From positions 1 through 64,000 of the forward strand of contig JAURVB010008678.1 in the NCBI GenBank assembly GCA_033002965.1: a DNA stretch of 64,000 nt. The letters run 5' to 3'. The stretch comes from Piper betle. Taxonomy: Eukaryota > Streptophyta > Magnoliopsida > Piperales > Piperaceae. Shown in pieces: positions 1 to 12,862 of the stretch. The notes beneath the pieces were generated by a model. That model saw only the letters and a program-made list of their open reading frames with translations. It did no database searches and had not been told where the DNA came from. The position numbers were made by a program, and so were the translations under genes. How positions within the stretch are numbered: the stretch's first letter is position 1; every line of letters starts with the position of its first letter.

Positions 1-20
1 CTCGAGTCACGGGTTTTACA
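1..20 (-). mobile_element. Terminal 20 bp of a family-A Ty3 LTR (cut by window edge)
   Basis: The first 20 bases match the right-hand ends of the two family-A LTRs at 17167-17186 and 24898-24917 and finish in ttttaca. From base 21 the sequence is an E-element LTR, starting inside the stretch seen intact near 1710. A family-A element or solo LTR therefore inserted into the E element, and the rest lies left of the window. Confidence 0.85.
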
Positions 21-2237
21 CACTCAGTGCATGGTGGTCGAATCTGGGCTCAGACTGACCAGGGCTGCCAAAAAGAGAAAATACAACATTTCAAATAATT
101 ATACGGACATGGAATTGTGATGAGGTACCCGCAACTACGACACACGGTCTTAATATGGATGTAATTTCTCTAAAGCCAAATGTGCTCACAAGTTATCCAG
201 AGGATGTTTCATTTAACAATAGAACTCTCCTTTATATAGAAGAATATGTGTAGAATTCAAGAAGTCATTATATTAAACTTTATTAATATGTATGGAATTT
301 AAGAAGTCACTATATTAAACTTTATTAATATATGTGGAATTTAAGAAATCACTACATTAAATTTTATAGAAAAGAACGTAATCAGTCATAATTATATCAT
401 TCAGTGTACCGATATGCTAAAGGTCATAATTAATAATTTATAATATTGATTTTTTAAAGAATTAATTTAACTAAATAATATTTATGGTTCGTTGTAAGAT
501 TTACAAAACCCTAAATAAAATAACCTAATTATTTTTTGGGCTTTTACAATCTCGACAACTTGGGAATTTTCGTCCTCGAAAATATAATAGGGTCATGAGT
601 AGAATTTTTTTGTTATTATTATTATTTATTTATTTTTAAGCATTGCCACTCATATGCATAGCTAAAGTGGGGCACACTCTCCCATGACACTGTTATCCAT
701 ATCGCACAGGTGTCCCATACCACCCATATTACCTAGATAACACCTCTGATTATAAAGGTGTCCCATATACGCTCATTGGCTTAAGTGTCACGTGCACCTA
801 GCATGACACATAAGTGGCACACCCATAATTATTTACCATTTAAAATAATAAAAATTAATACTATAAAAGAATGACTAATTCGTATATAAAGAAATTTTAC
901 CCTTGGGACAGTGGACTCTTAGACTTTCAACAATGTAATGATTGATTTGCATGGTTTCGTAGGAAACACAGCTCGATACTACCTGTAACAACCCGCCTGT
1001 TCCGAGCCATGAGCTAAGTGTTACTATATGAAACTAAGTGTCTCATAAATTAATTTTTTATTAATTTTCAAGATTTTAATTAAATCCACAATATTAAATT
1101 TAATATACAAATGCTCGGAATAATCTAAGTCCCATGAACCAAACCAAAATCCCACTACCATGCAAATAATCTTGAAAAAGAATAGTCCAATAATAGAGTC
1201 CTCCAGTTGTCCCGACTCTACCCATCTTTCCATGCTCATACCTGCAGAGGCAATTCCGTGTTAGTGATAAAACCACTAAGCCGCATAATTAAATGAAACA
1301 AGTCAATATAATCCCTATTATTATTTCAAGAGTCTTTTAGTTGTTATGAGCCTATACCGAGCTCATTATATGCTGGGAGGGGTGGCCACCCCATCCAGCT
1401 ATCATCCCATGCATGCGCACGCACGCTACGTAGCCCACGGCTTGTAGTTACTGATATTTGTCATTGACTCACCCTCTCGGTATCACAAGTGCATAATGAG
1501 CCATCTAGTGCCATTGCACCCTATCACCCCTTTCGGCATGGGGGCAGGTGTTCAATTTTTCAAGGAGTGCTGCCTTGTGTCGAATTGAGTCGACCCCAGT
1601 TGCGCTCGGCGCATGGTGATCGGACACTCGAGTCGACCAAGACTCCCACATAATAATTTTAAAGGGTGCGGGCCCGTGTCGGACTGAGTCAATTCCTTGA
1701 CCCCGGTTGCACTCAGTGCATGGTGGTCGAATCTGGGCTCAGGCCGACCAAGGCTGCCAAAAAGAAAAATACAACATTTCAAATAATTATACGGACCTGG
1801 AATTGTGATGAGGTACCCACAACTACGACACATGATCTTAATATGGATGTAATTTCTCTAAAGCCAAATGTGCTCACAAATTATCCAGAGGATGTTTCAT
1901 TTAACAACAGAACTCTCCTTTATTTAGAAGAATATGTGTAGAATTCAAGAAGTCACTATATTAAATTTTATTAATATGTATGGAATTTAAGAAGTTACTA
2001 TATTAAACTTTATTAATATATGTGGAATTTAAGAAGTCACTACATTAAATTTTATAGAAAAGAACGTAATTAGTCATAATTATATCATTCAGTGTACGAT
2101 ATGCTAAAGGTCATAATTGATAATTTATAATATTGATTTTTTTAAGAATTAATTTAATTAAATAATATTTATGGTTCGTTGTAAGATTTACAAAACCCTA
2201 AATTAAATAACCTAATTATTTTTTTCGGGGTTTTATA
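21..2237 (-). mobile_element. E element: non-coding LTR retrotransposon (LARD/TRIM-like), left part missing
   Basis: The layout in plus coordinates is a partial LTR at 21-548 ending in cttttaca, an internal domain of about 435 bp at 549-983, and a full LTR at 984-2237 starting tgtaac and ending ttttata (the expected final CA is mutated). The two LTR parts match each other closely. The same arrangement occurs on the plus strand at 50491-53083. The internal domain has no reading frame of note, so the element cannot encode its own machinery. Read on the minus strand it has a degenerate tRNA-iMet PBS next to the LTR and a cgaggacgaaaatt box near the other LTR. It is larger than a classic TRIM and smaller than most LARDs. 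Confidence 0.8.
971..983 (-). promoter_or_regulatory. Degenerate primer-binding site of the left E element
   Basis: On the plus strand gctcgatactacc abuts the LTR start at 984. Its complement is a mutated form of TGGTATCAAAGC, the tRNA-iMet PBS seen intact in the sister copy at 51708-51719. Confidence 0.6.
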
Positions 2238-3090
2238 AATCTCCTCTAATAATAATGATTGAAGAAGACTTTTACATGTATTAGGTGACACACGCACTCA
2301 CTCTATCATGTGACACACGCACTCACTAGTTGGGCTGCAATCATTGTGTCGGGCTGCAATCCTAGCAAGTGCATAATAAGGAAGTTTCCAAGAAGTTGCT
2401 AGGAAGTTGCAATGAACCAACACAACTCATGGAAGTTATAAATAAGAGTTTTAGGGGAGATTAAGAAAAGGGAAGCTCCCCTTCTTCACTTAATTCTCTT
2501 CCTTCCAAACCTTAGAAGTTTGAATTCTTCCTATCTTCTGGTTTGAAGGAGAGTTGCTAACAGTTTAAGAAAAAAACCCTATAATCAAACTACAAGAAAG
2601 TAAGCACATATGGAGAGAAGAACCATGCTACGGCCTTAATGATCCAAATTTGGACTCTATTTCTTCTTCTTCTACTTGTGTTGTTTTCCTATTGTGCTTA
2701 ATGATGCTTTGTAAACCTTTTATAGGGTATTTTTATTGTCTAGGATGAACAATGGATCTTAGTTAGTATGTGATGTAATTTTGTTATTTTCTATCTTTTT
2801 ATGATTGATTTTGAGTTGATTTTTTCATATCAATTTTTAATGTTTCATAAGAGTAACTGCCTTTTGTATGATAAAGAGATTCAATCTAGCAATAGACATT
2901 TGCAGATTGATGGTCTTTGGATGAAATAGTTTGTGATTCTTTTCGTAGACATATAGTAGAGTTGTAAATATCCATGAAGAAGAGTCATTCATAATGGAAT
3001 GTTCTTGCTTTATTTGCACAAACAAGTGGAATGAGGCAAGAGTGATAGGTTGTAATATGTAGCAATAGACCATTACAAATACTCAATATA
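2238..3090. other. Unassigned AT-rich stretch, no gene seen
   Basis: There is a short direct repeat (gacacacgcactcact) near 2283 and 2310 and a TATA-like ataaataag near 2440. No coding pattern or known protein is visible. It may be remnant LTR sequence, but I cannot assign it. Confidence 0.4.
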
Positions 3091-3720
3091 GTCTAACTAG
3101 TAGTCCAGCTGCAGAGTCCGCGCCACTGTTTCTTCCCAATGCTCAATCCCTCTAGTTAGTTCTTGTGAGACAATTCCACATTAGTGATGAACCACTAAGT
3201 ACATATAATAACAATGAACAAATTAAAAACGTCTCAAATATGAGTTTACAGCTAACTTATGTTTCAATAAACTAGCTGATGTGCCGGAAAGAATTACCAT
3301 CTATGATCATAAATGTTTCTCTTTCCCTCATTAGGAAACAATACACTTATTCCCCAACCAGTCTCCAGTGTTCAACAACGTACTGAGCTAAGTTAGTTTT
3401 CAAATCTTTGAACCTACTGTTGTTTTGGGGTGAGCCTTTTACCCCTGGCCATATCTTGATCAGGTAAGTGGTAACCCTAACCTGCACACTTACACTAATG
3501 CCAAAAACTCTACCTCTCACCCTACTAATCAACAACTTCCTATGCGAATTAAATATCATATAAGTTATATATACCTCAAATGCCTCATTTGTTCTGTCGA
3601 ACTAGTTTGTGAGTGATTTCCAAGAACCCCAATTATATACTAATATGTATATTCGGTTAATTATATATAATGAAATGTCATGATATGCATGCACACACAT
3701 TATCATCAATCAAAAGTGTT
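3090..3720 (-). repeat. Diverged LTR fragment with the conserved ttagtg/cactaa stem-loop
   Basis: The section 3165-3220 resembles the E and B LTR segment that reads gaggcaattcc, then ttagtg, a short loop, and cactaa. The stem-loop here is at 3181-3198. The rest is AT-rich and unmatched in the window. I call it an old LTR piece of the same broad group, minus orientation by comparison. Confidence 0.5.
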
Positions 3721-3835
3721 TTACAGATCATCATCAACAAATAATAATATAAAATAACAAAATGTACATAATTATAACAATTATTAAACAAAAACTATTA
3801 ATTTAATCAAGAAATCAAGGTTTTTGGGTTAATGT

Positions 3836-4780
3836 CGCGGCTCTGGCTCAAAGCACCGCGGCCCTGTTGCTAAACAACTTCACACACCAACTTGCTGCAG
3901 TGCTACTCCTGCTTTCAACCCCATGGCACTGGCCTTGCTAAATTTCACTCAATTTACCAATGCCACGGTGTTGAGCATCCCGGCTTCAGCGCCATGGCAC
4001 AAGCTTCGTCTACACTCCAACAACATAAGTAGCACTACGGCACTGGGGCATAGCTCCACAATGTTGTCGCAATAAAATTCAAACCAAAATTAATCTAATT
4101 CATACTTAATTAACACACAATAATTTTTTGAATATTCTAACAAGTTAATTACATCATATAACAACTATGTATGACAAATTTTACCATTAAAGCATAAAAG
4201 ATGATAGATTTTCTACTTATTAATGCATACATCAAATTATCTTATTAAATCAAGATAGAAGAATGTAAAAACTTCATAAAGCATGAACTTATAATAAATT
4301 TACGTGTATTCATTATAAATTAAATAAACTAATCAAGGTAATTCTATAAAACATGCATGCAAAACTTTTTTTCATAATCAATCACATATACAACAAATAC
4401 AAACCTTATGAATTCATTATACAACACAATCCTCCACAAAACAAAAGAAAATCAATGATTTCTCTTCCCAATAAACTATCCAAATTCAATAGAAAAGTTA
4501 TATAATCATAATATATGCACTTCCTAAATATAAAAACATGTTGATTTGATAGATAAAATAGAGAAAAGAAGATGAACCTAGCAAGCCCTAGCTTCCTCCT
4601 CCTCTCCCCTCTTGAGTCATTTGCTTTTTAGAGAAGGGGTTGACCTCTCTCTACACTTATGTACTAATTACATGATTAAGTAGAGGCATTTTGGGTATTC
4701 TATTCCAATCAATTAATTAAATCCTAATATGAGTATAGTTATTCTAAAAGGAATGTCTACTTCTCAATACTACCTTAACA
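3836..4780. repeat. C repeat, copy 1 (uninterrupted)
   Basis: This matches 29620-30434 plus 32796-33000, for example ctctggctcaaag at the start, a gagaaaagaagatgaacc block near 4560, and gacctctctctacactta near 4642. It serves as the empty-site reference for the solo LTR at 30435. The first 300 bases are rich in gcggc and catggc words and resemble the compositionally distinct module inside several LTRs here, so it is probably itself part of an old LTR. No protein is encoded. Confidence 0.6.
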
Positions 4781-5711
4781 TCTCCAAAACATCATTCTAG
4801 ACCTTATTATTCACCGTAAATTCGTCATATTAAAATATTCTTATTTTATAGACATATAAAAAGTTAATTCTACCCCTCCACACTATTATCTAATAACTTT
4901 GTTATAAAGTCAATTTAAAATAATTGTATCTCACTCTCTAGAACTCAATTTTACCTAATTTATTTTTTCTTCAATTCCTCATGATGTCTAATTTTGTATC
5001 CAAAAATTTCATAATTTTTGGCACATATTCCAAGAGATATGAATTTTTAAAAATGATGTATCTACTTTATTCGGTCTCGCCCAACTTGGTTAATTTATTT
5101 AATTAATAAAAATTTGTCCCAACCTAGGATCTCATGGGTACGCTTAACCATATTATGTGTGGCCAGATAAACCAATAGCCTGAAGAATGTTAAAATGTGA
5201 TGCAATGACCCATGAATCTAATGTGAATTTGGTAAAATTCCTAATGCCTCTATGCAAGAAAAAGAAAAATGTGAAATGATCTATGAATGTTTTTGAATTT
5301 TTAAATTTTATTTGGGTTGTGAAAACTTTTCCAATATTGCAGTTAGAGTGGAGATTACCAAATTTTCTCTTGGAATCTTTGTCTCCTTTATAATTTAGAT
5401 TCATTTAGGCCTATTTACATGAGCCAAGTCTTAAGAATCTCTGTATGCATTTGGGTGGTTGTCTGCGTATTAGAATCCCTCGAGTTTCTATCTTCTAGCG
5501 CCTTGAATGGTTTACCCATTTGATTTGGTTCGCCTAACGCGCTGAATTGGCGCATTACACATCTGTATGTTCAATATTGGTTAACCACTAATGAAGAAAT
5601 GAGTTTGTTCATTTTGTTACACTTGGGGTCATTACAACTATAAAATTTAAATCAAATGTAAGCACATTATCAATATAAACAATTTTATCATGTCAAATAT
5701 ACATTTTGCAT
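4781..5711. other. AT-rich stretch, no gene seen
   Basis: I find no long frame, conserved protein or clear repeat boundary. A few GC-richer words such as cgcctaacgcgctgaattggc near 5530 resemble degraded LTR U3 sequence but do not align well with anything else in the window. Confidence 0.35.
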
Positions 5712-6121
5712 GGGGTGAGCATTTAATTATTTAGTTCCAAATTGATTGATTGAATTACAAAATAGATATTTGGGGTCGAATTTTATAGCTAAACTAAACC
5801 AAATCAAAATATTTTGGTTTGATTGGTTCAGTAGCTAACTAATCAACAATGGAAATATTAGAAAAAAATACTTCCATGAACATAAAAACCTTAATTTTTA
5901 ATGTGTTATCAAAATCATACCTCTAGACTTGCCTATTTGTTTACCAATGACATTAACCATATAATTGAGTTTTTAGAAAATATTATTTATTTCAGTTGGT
6001 CAAGTTTGGTTTAGTTCTGAACAAAATATTAACCCTCTCTTTAGTAGTATCCTCAACTTGTGAAAACTAAACCAAATTAAAATTGTGGTTTAGTTCGATT
6101 CAATCTTAGCTTTTCACCCTC
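5712..6121. mobile_element. Possible non-autonomous hAT MITE
   Basis: The left end ggggtgagcattt and the right end, whose complement begins gagggtgaaaagc, form a weak terminal inverted repeat. Between them are repeated ggtttggtt and aaccaaa words in both orientations, a composition typical of plant hAT MITEs that begin GGGGTGAGCA. A clean 8-bp target duplication is not visible, so this is tentative. Confidence 0.4.
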
Positions 6122-6980
6122 ATTATGCTCACTCTTGGAACAACTATAACTCAATATATTTTATAAATGCATGCACGACATTTTATGGACAACTAAAATG
6201 AAGGCATATAATGTGGAAGAGAAGTAATTACAAATCACTTAGCAAATAAGTCATATCCCCACAATACTTGGACCCTTATAACGATTACAAATTGGACAAT
6301 AGCGATATGACTTATGCACAATAAAAGATAAAGCAATAACTACAAATAATAGATGATGAAGACACATAATAAACCCAAATAAGTGTGGTGTGTGAGGCAA
6401 CCCAATTTCAAACTTACAAAGTTACTTGTTTTAGCGAATTAATCAAACCAGACAAGTTACTAAATGGCCTTTACCTTGATTCACTTAATTCTCTAAAGCA
6501 AACAAGTCAAATACAAGAGAACTATAAGAAATGTACAATCAAATAAATCAAAATGAAATCAAGCACACAAAGAAAGAAGGAAAAGAGATCAAGATATAAG
6601 AAATTTTGAAGAGGTTCCTAACTCGTGCTTCTCTTTTAGCCCCCCAAGTCCTTTGGTTGGGTGAGTCTACTTATTTTCACTATGAAAACTAACTTGTACA
6701 ACTTACAGGCAATTACTAAGACTCCCTTAGGAGCCTCTAACAAGCCTTCTTTCACAAGCATTAAGTGTCAAGGTTCCCTCCAACCCACACGTGCCAAGGA
6801 ATATTGCAACATTCATAAACACCAAATGCCAAGGAATCTTGTAACCAACTCCAAACACCCCTGGAGCAACCACTATTTGAAGTTAAGCTTCCCTTCACAA
6901 GCCCCCACCTTAAGCCACAATGGTCCTCTATCCAAGCACCTTCTTTCTCTAGGCCAAGTGTTTACTAATATGAATTTATT
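6122..6980. other. Unassigned stretch; one 107-codon frame not believed
   Basis: An ATG frame at 6661-6984 on the plus strand encodes a low-complexity product with no recognisable motif and no support from composition. The remainder is AT-rich without features. Confidence 0.35.
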
Positions 6981-8250
6981 ATAATTGGCAAGTGCGTCAG
7001 TCGTAATCAATTAATATAATGATAAGTAGAGTATCATTCCTAGAGGACTGATTATTTACTCAATTAAAATTATTAAACTAAATTATCTAAAGCAAGAGAA
7101 AACAAATTTTTATGATTTTTATATAATTCAATTCTTATCTAAAATAAAGATAAAAGAAAATAGAGTCTAATCAAAAGTCTAGATTTCTCAATATGTGAAA
7201 ACTATGCTCGAGAATTGAATCCTCTTAAACCAATTAGTTGAAAAAATAATTATAATCCTGAAATTAATTATTACATTTCATAAGATGGTAGAATTTCTAT
7301 TATATAATTACCCCTTTCGGTACACTAATTAACTATGTTAATTAATTTTGGATACCCCTTTTGGTGCACCACCATCTATTAATTTAATTTAATATGCATT
7401 AAGCTTAATGAATTCCTTACGATTAAACCCCTCTTTCAATGCAATATTTAAATTGACTCTATCAACTTCCTACAATTCCTAACATGACACTTTGTATTTA
7501 ATTTATGGATGTATCTTATTGATCCCCACAAAGAGAATATAATCTATTTATTATTCAATTAATTATCTCCATATTGTTTCTCTGTTCAAAACATCACCAT
7601 GTTTAAATAACTAATTAAATAAATAAAAGTATTAAACAAAATAAAATACAACCTTCATGAAGAAAACTCTTATGATTTGATATTAAAAGGCAAACTTCTT
7701 CTTTCTCTTGAATCTTAAATCTCTTCTTTTTAATCCACGTTGAAAAAACTATAACCCTTGAAAAGATCTTCCAAAAGTATGAGGAATATATGAAAAAACT
7801 CTCCAATCTCATGCATGAATAACCCTTTTATAACTTGAAATATTGGGATTTTCCTTGTAGAAGTTTGTTCTTAAAATATGTGATTATCCAAAATTTTTCC
7901 CCTACCAGTGTCGCGGCCTTCACTTATGAGCACCACAACGCTAAATTACTTTTTCACCACGTTGCCCCAGCGTTGTGGCATTCAACACCGAGTAATCCAC
8001 TGCCACGACAGTTGTCTTCTCGCCTTCACAACATGGCAACACTCAACACCGGGGCTTCCGGCGCCATGGCAATGGTTTATTCTTCATTTATTTCCACTTT
8101 TCAACACCACAACACTCATACCATGGACCTAAAGTGCCGCGACTGTGACAATCACTCTTTGGCTGACTATCTTGCTATTTCTTCATTTTCTCACTCAATA
8201 CGCCCACATTTCACTTGCTTTATAAACCGTGTAACCTTGAAGACAAATAA
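6981..8250. repeat. Probable LTR-retrotransposon debris with GC-richer module
   Basis: The start (ggcaagtgcgtcagtcg followed by a gagtatcattcc block) resembles the edge of a common plant LTR repeat type known to me only by pattern. The section 7905-8180 shares words with the C-repeat module at 3836 (gtgtcgcggc, catggca, cagcgttgtgg). A 140-codon frame at 7835-8257 covers this module but is low-complexity and not conserved with the sister copies. I see no gene here. Confidence 0.4.
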
Positions 8251-8699
8251 TATCTAATTAAAAACCTAATATAATACTAAATTATCTAACTCTAAATATA
8301 AATCAAAATCCACTTAAACTAACAAAAACCAATTAAAAACTCAATAAAAACTTGAGAAAACCTCAAACACTAGACATGTTTATGCACAAAACCTATGGAA
8401 AATATAGATATATCTCAAACTTATCACTCACACACCCTCCCAACAATTGGGACTTTATAAATCAAGCTCAAACACACTTTATCCTAGCTTCACACAATCT
8501 TCTTGTAGCATTCCTACCTGATTCTCAAAAGAACTAGACCGGAGGTGTTACTCTAGATAAGTTGAGCAAAATTTTCAAATTCATTTATGATAAATATTAC
8601 CCAAGAATAGTGCAAAAAATGCAGCAAAACTCGGAAAAATCCTTAGGATCTTTAAATTGCCTTAGTGTCTCGGTGTTGAAAATTAATTTAAAATCAGTG

Positions 8700-11425
8700 G
8701 TTGTTAATTCTAATGAAATTTATATAGTAAAATAATATATAAAAATTCAAATACCGTAATCATGTAGACACCAAAGTTTGAGTGAAGCGAAGCATCCCCA
8801 CAACAACTCCAGCTCCCGAGAAGGATACAAATCTGAGTATTTTAAAAACAAATGACCGTAACAAACAATATTGGCCCTCTCATAATTAATGTATAAATAG
8901 ATGAGCTGCATATAGCTCAAGTTATACAAACCACATATACTTCAAGGTAGAGCCATTATAGTTCAAAGAGAGAGGTTACTTAGGTCACAGTGAGACACTT
9001 CCATTAGTACAACACAGAATAATATTGTAATACAGTAATGTACAAACAATATAGTAGCATAGTACATTACAGTTCAATATTGCAATACAAAATCATATCT
9101 ATAATCCCTATAAACATCATTAGGGTCCATGGACATCAGTCAACAAGTAAAATAGTGACAATAAATACCTAGACACAATTAACGAGTACAACATTAACAA
9201 TATCAGTATGATAATAATGATGGTAATAATGACAGTTTAAAAATAATAGTGATAATATTAATGTTGATAAAAATATAATATCCGTAGCAATATTAGTATC
9301 AATCATATTAATACTATTAGTAACAATAACAATCACGGAAGCAATAACAGTAATAGTCTCAATAATTGTAATGGTAATTTTAATAATAACGATAACAATA
9401 CAATGATGATAACGGTAACGATAGCACGAACGTTAACAATAACAGTAATGGTATCGATAGAGATAGTGATACGACTACGCCAACAGCACAATAACAATAA
9501 CAGTAATAGTCATGGTAACGGTATCATTAGCAAAGACAACATCAGTAATAGTAACCATAATTTTAATAGTTTAATAACACAACCATGTGGAATCTAATCA
9601 AGACCACATGATTGGTAAATACCAAACAGAAGCGAGTCTTATGGACTTAGTATTCCAACTCCTAGCAATTAGTTAGGATCACCAAGTGGCTCCACTTTCC
9701 TAGTCTTATATCCAAACGTAGTCAGGGTCATGTGTATAGTGATCTTAATAATTATAATAGTAAAATACTTAAATAGTTTGATTAATCATTCAATAGCTGG
9801 TCATTATTAAACAATCAAACAGTAAACAGTTAAATTAGTCGATTTGGTCAATTTAGTCTAACCGATCAAAATAGTTGATATTCGGCCAAAACAATCAAAA
9901 GTGAGTGAGTGAGTTAAGCATTAACCGATTAATTGGTCAACAGTCAAACAATCGACAACTAGTCAATCAATCAAACACCTGAACAATCATGTGATGTTAA
10001 TCTCTTAAACAATCCTTAGTCAATCAGTTAAAACTGTCAGGAAAATATTTATCCTGTTAAAACTCTAGCCTCAAAAAATGTGAGTTTAATAAATGGCAAA
10101 CAATTCAAAACAGTCTTGAATAGCCTAAAATTATTGATAGACTGAATTTTGTAGCGATCACAACATATTGATTATTTATCAGTTATAAATAATTGATAAA
10201 TAAATAATAATATACATGTTATACAGAAAATACAGTAAACCAAAACTATATTTCTAAACAGTAATTTGAGCATTAATAAGAAATGTTTAGCAGGTAATCA
10301 GGAGCCTCCAGCAAAATTCAAATTACGTACTAAATAGTCAAATCAGTAAACACACAGAAACATTAATAAATAATCAACAAAGTAAACTATATAGAAAAGC
10401 AAAAAAGTATAAACATGCCACAATATACCCACTCAATGTCGATCGGAAAATATACCTCGAACAATTCCAAATCCGACCAGAAGCAGTGCATAAATGGTCC
10501 AAATTGATCGAACAGAACCGAATGGGACCAAATCCGATTGGGGCAAGTCCATGACCGAGCCGGGTTCGTGCCGGGTACGTGTACAAGAGACTAGGCTCTA
10601 TCACGTCTGACCGTTGACCGCACGCCGAAGGAGAAACTAGCAACGGCGGACAGTACTAAGGGCGAACCGTGGCCGGCAGCCAATCTGGTCCGGCGAGGGT
10701 CCCTTCCGATAAAGTCGACGACGACGATCATAGTGGTGATGACAGCACCGACGATTGGGTCGCCGATTGGTCGGAATTGTCTCCGAACAATGATGGCCGA
10801 AAAACTTCAAATCCTCACCGGCGGCGATTCTGGCCACTTTGGTCGGTGTCCGTGTGCAAGGAAGCCACTTTGGCATCCAATTTCCGGCACGCCGGTTAGC
10901 GGCGGTGCTGATCGAGTATGGTAGTAGGAAAGGCCGGCTGTCGATCGACCAGCCGCCTGCCGGCGGCTTATGAACGACCAGAAAATAGTAACCCCCCGAG
11001 GGTGGACGACGGAACAGAGTAAACGTAGGGCGCCTGGAGGAGTAAAACAGTAATTTTACCATTTTGAGCTGCCTCACATATGACTGACACGTGTCGGTCC
11101 CCCGGATGTGTGTCGGCGCATGGTCGTCCGCAATTGTGACAAAGTCGGACACTCAATTATCCAGAAATTACATTAAATAATAAATAATCACACAACTCAA
11201 CGGAATCGTGCGGACCAGTATACACATTATAAAGTGCTCTAAAAATGCCGAGAAAAATTACAAATAGTTGTGACATGTCAATCAGCTCAACACAATCGAA
11301 TAATCAAATATCAATAATGTTCGATTAATGAATCAACTTAGCTCGGATGAGACTAAACTGAACCGAACTGGTTCAAGTTAACGGGGTTAAATCCTTGTCA
11401 AAGCTCGAATTTTATACTTTTCTGT
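8700..11425 (-). repeat. Ancient family-A-like LTR with a GC-rich module
   Basis: The order of parts parallels the A LTRs: an AT-rich half, then a GC-rich module (about 10450-11010, full of ggcgac and ccggc words), then an end segment with aaccgaactggttc near 11360, comparable to gaaccgactggttc in the A LTRs near 17135. The outer ends are eroded, so the limits are approximate. Overlapping frames in the GC-rich part on both strands (for example 10637-11152) are compositional and carry no domain. Confidence 0.5.
9190..9570. repeat. Low-complexity degenerate trinucleotide tract
   Basis: This is a long run of AAT, AAC, AGT and GTA triplets (for example aataacagtaatagt) with no fixed period, lying inside the old LTR. 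It produces a meaningless plus-strand frame at 9403-9597. Confidence 0.7.
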
Positions 11426-11950
11426 TAGGATTACACAATCAAAGCCTAAGAATCTAAGCTAATATGTAAAGCCAATCTTAATCACAAGTCTGAGTTTCCC
11501 AATTTGCCAAGAGTGTTTTAGGGGTTTAACATCATCCAGTGTGTCTCAAAACACTCATTTCAAGGTCTTATTTATCGGTTTCAAACACTTTTCCCAAAAT
11601 AGTAGTTGTTAGGGTTTAAATCCGCAAGTTTGTTTTTTAAACGACCAGTTTTTTGTAACTTTTTATAGCGATCGGCTGTCAAACTGGCTAAAAGTCTATT
11701 GATTGTTCAGTTAAACTAGTCACATCTTCTTTGACAGCTAAACCCGCGATCAAAACTAGTCACATCTTCTTTTGCCACATCAGCCATATGGTCCCACACC
11801 CTCTTTGTCTGCCAAAATACTAGCCAAATGTTCCCCCTAAGCTTCACCAAACTATTGTTCACTGTCAAAGTTATGTCTATCGCCGAAGCTCTCTTGAGTT
11901 TTCCACGTGTTCTGATCTCCATCTACCACATCAGCACTAGGGGTTGTCCA
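11426..11950. other. Unassigned stretch before the TRIM array
   Basis: A short direct duplication, actagtcacatcttcttt, lies near 11716 and 11755. The words cacaccctctttgtctgcc near 11795 recur as cacaccctcttcgactgcc near 12571, just past the TRIM array. No gene is visible. Confidence 0.4.
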
Positions 11951-12566
11951 TGTAAAGACCTGACCCAATTTGTGCCAACAAAGGGCTTAGTCATCTCTTT
12001 AAAATAATTAATTAAGTTGAAGATTGTAAGTACATCTCTACTAATATATTAGATCTTACCCAGTAGGTATTGGATGTAAGACTAACTTAATTCTTTAGAG
12101 GATATTCCATTGTACCCACCTTAAGGAAATTCCGTCCTCAGAATTTATTTCTTTTGAAATATCCAACACGGGCCTGAGTTCCCTCTAACACCACTTGTAA
12201 GGGCTCAGACTAATTTGTGCAAAATGACAGGCTTTAGTCATCTCTTTAAAAATAATTAACGAAGTTGAAGACCTTAAGCACCATCGCCACTAATATATTA
12301 AATTTACCCCAGTAGTATTTGATGTTAGACTAACTTAATTTTTTTAGGGATATTTCATTCCACCCACTTTAAGAAAATTTCAACCTCGAAATTCCTTTCT
12401 CTTGACATACCACATGTAACATTTAGTGCAAATGAATGAACTTAGTCATCTTGATAAAAGTAATTAACCAAGTTGAAGATGCAAAATACATCCCTATTAA
12501 TATATTGGATCTTACCTTAGTAAGTACCGGATGTGGGACTAACTTTACTTTTTAAAGGATATTACT
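11951..12566 (-). mobile_element. Tandem TRIM array: three short LTRs, two internal domains
   Basis: Three related blocks of about 150-162 bp begin tgtaa at 11951, 12196 and 12415. Each carries the same order: a gggcttagtcat-like word, tctctttaaaa, aagttgaag, aatatatt, a cagtaggtatt-like word, and gactaactt. They are separated by two short spacers (about 12110-12195 and 12358-12414) holding the complement of a polypurine tract (caccttaagg), a gtcctcagaatt box, and, in the first spacer, a degenerate PBS complement at 12182-12193. The order matches the reverse complement of the single TRIM at 59142-59606. Flanking gtcca (11946-11950) and atcca (12567-12571) could be a decayed target duplication. 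Confidence 0.78.
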
Positions 12567-12862
12567 ATCCACACCCTCTTCGACTGCCAACCCATCAATT
12601 GAAGGTCGGTTGTGAAGGCACAAACCCAATGCAAGTGGGAGCTAACAACAAATACTCAATCAAATAGTTAGATCTCAACAATCCTTAGGGCCTTATAATG
12701 ATCGGAAGAATAGACTAAGATATAAGAAATAATTTTAACAAATTAAGCACAAAGCAATGATAAGATAAACAAGATAAGCACAAGTGATGATCAAGTAGAT
12801 AAGCAAAACACTTTAGCAATAATATGAACCCAATTAATTAAGAAGTGAATATGACACAACAA
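12567..12862. other. AT-rich spacer, nothing recognised
   Basis: The spacer is rich in aagataa and agcaca words. There is no coding pattern and no match elsewhere in the window. Confidence 0.4.

Noticed and set aside
6661..6984. 107-codon plus-strand frame
   Set aside because: There is no motif, no conservation within the window, and composition is ordinary for non-coding DNA.
9403..9597. 64-codon plus-strand frame
   Set aside because: It is a translation of a degenerate trinucleotide tract.
10637..11152. 171-codon minus-strand frame
   Set aside because: It lies in the GC-rich part of an ancient LTR. Other frames are also open, and no domain is seen.
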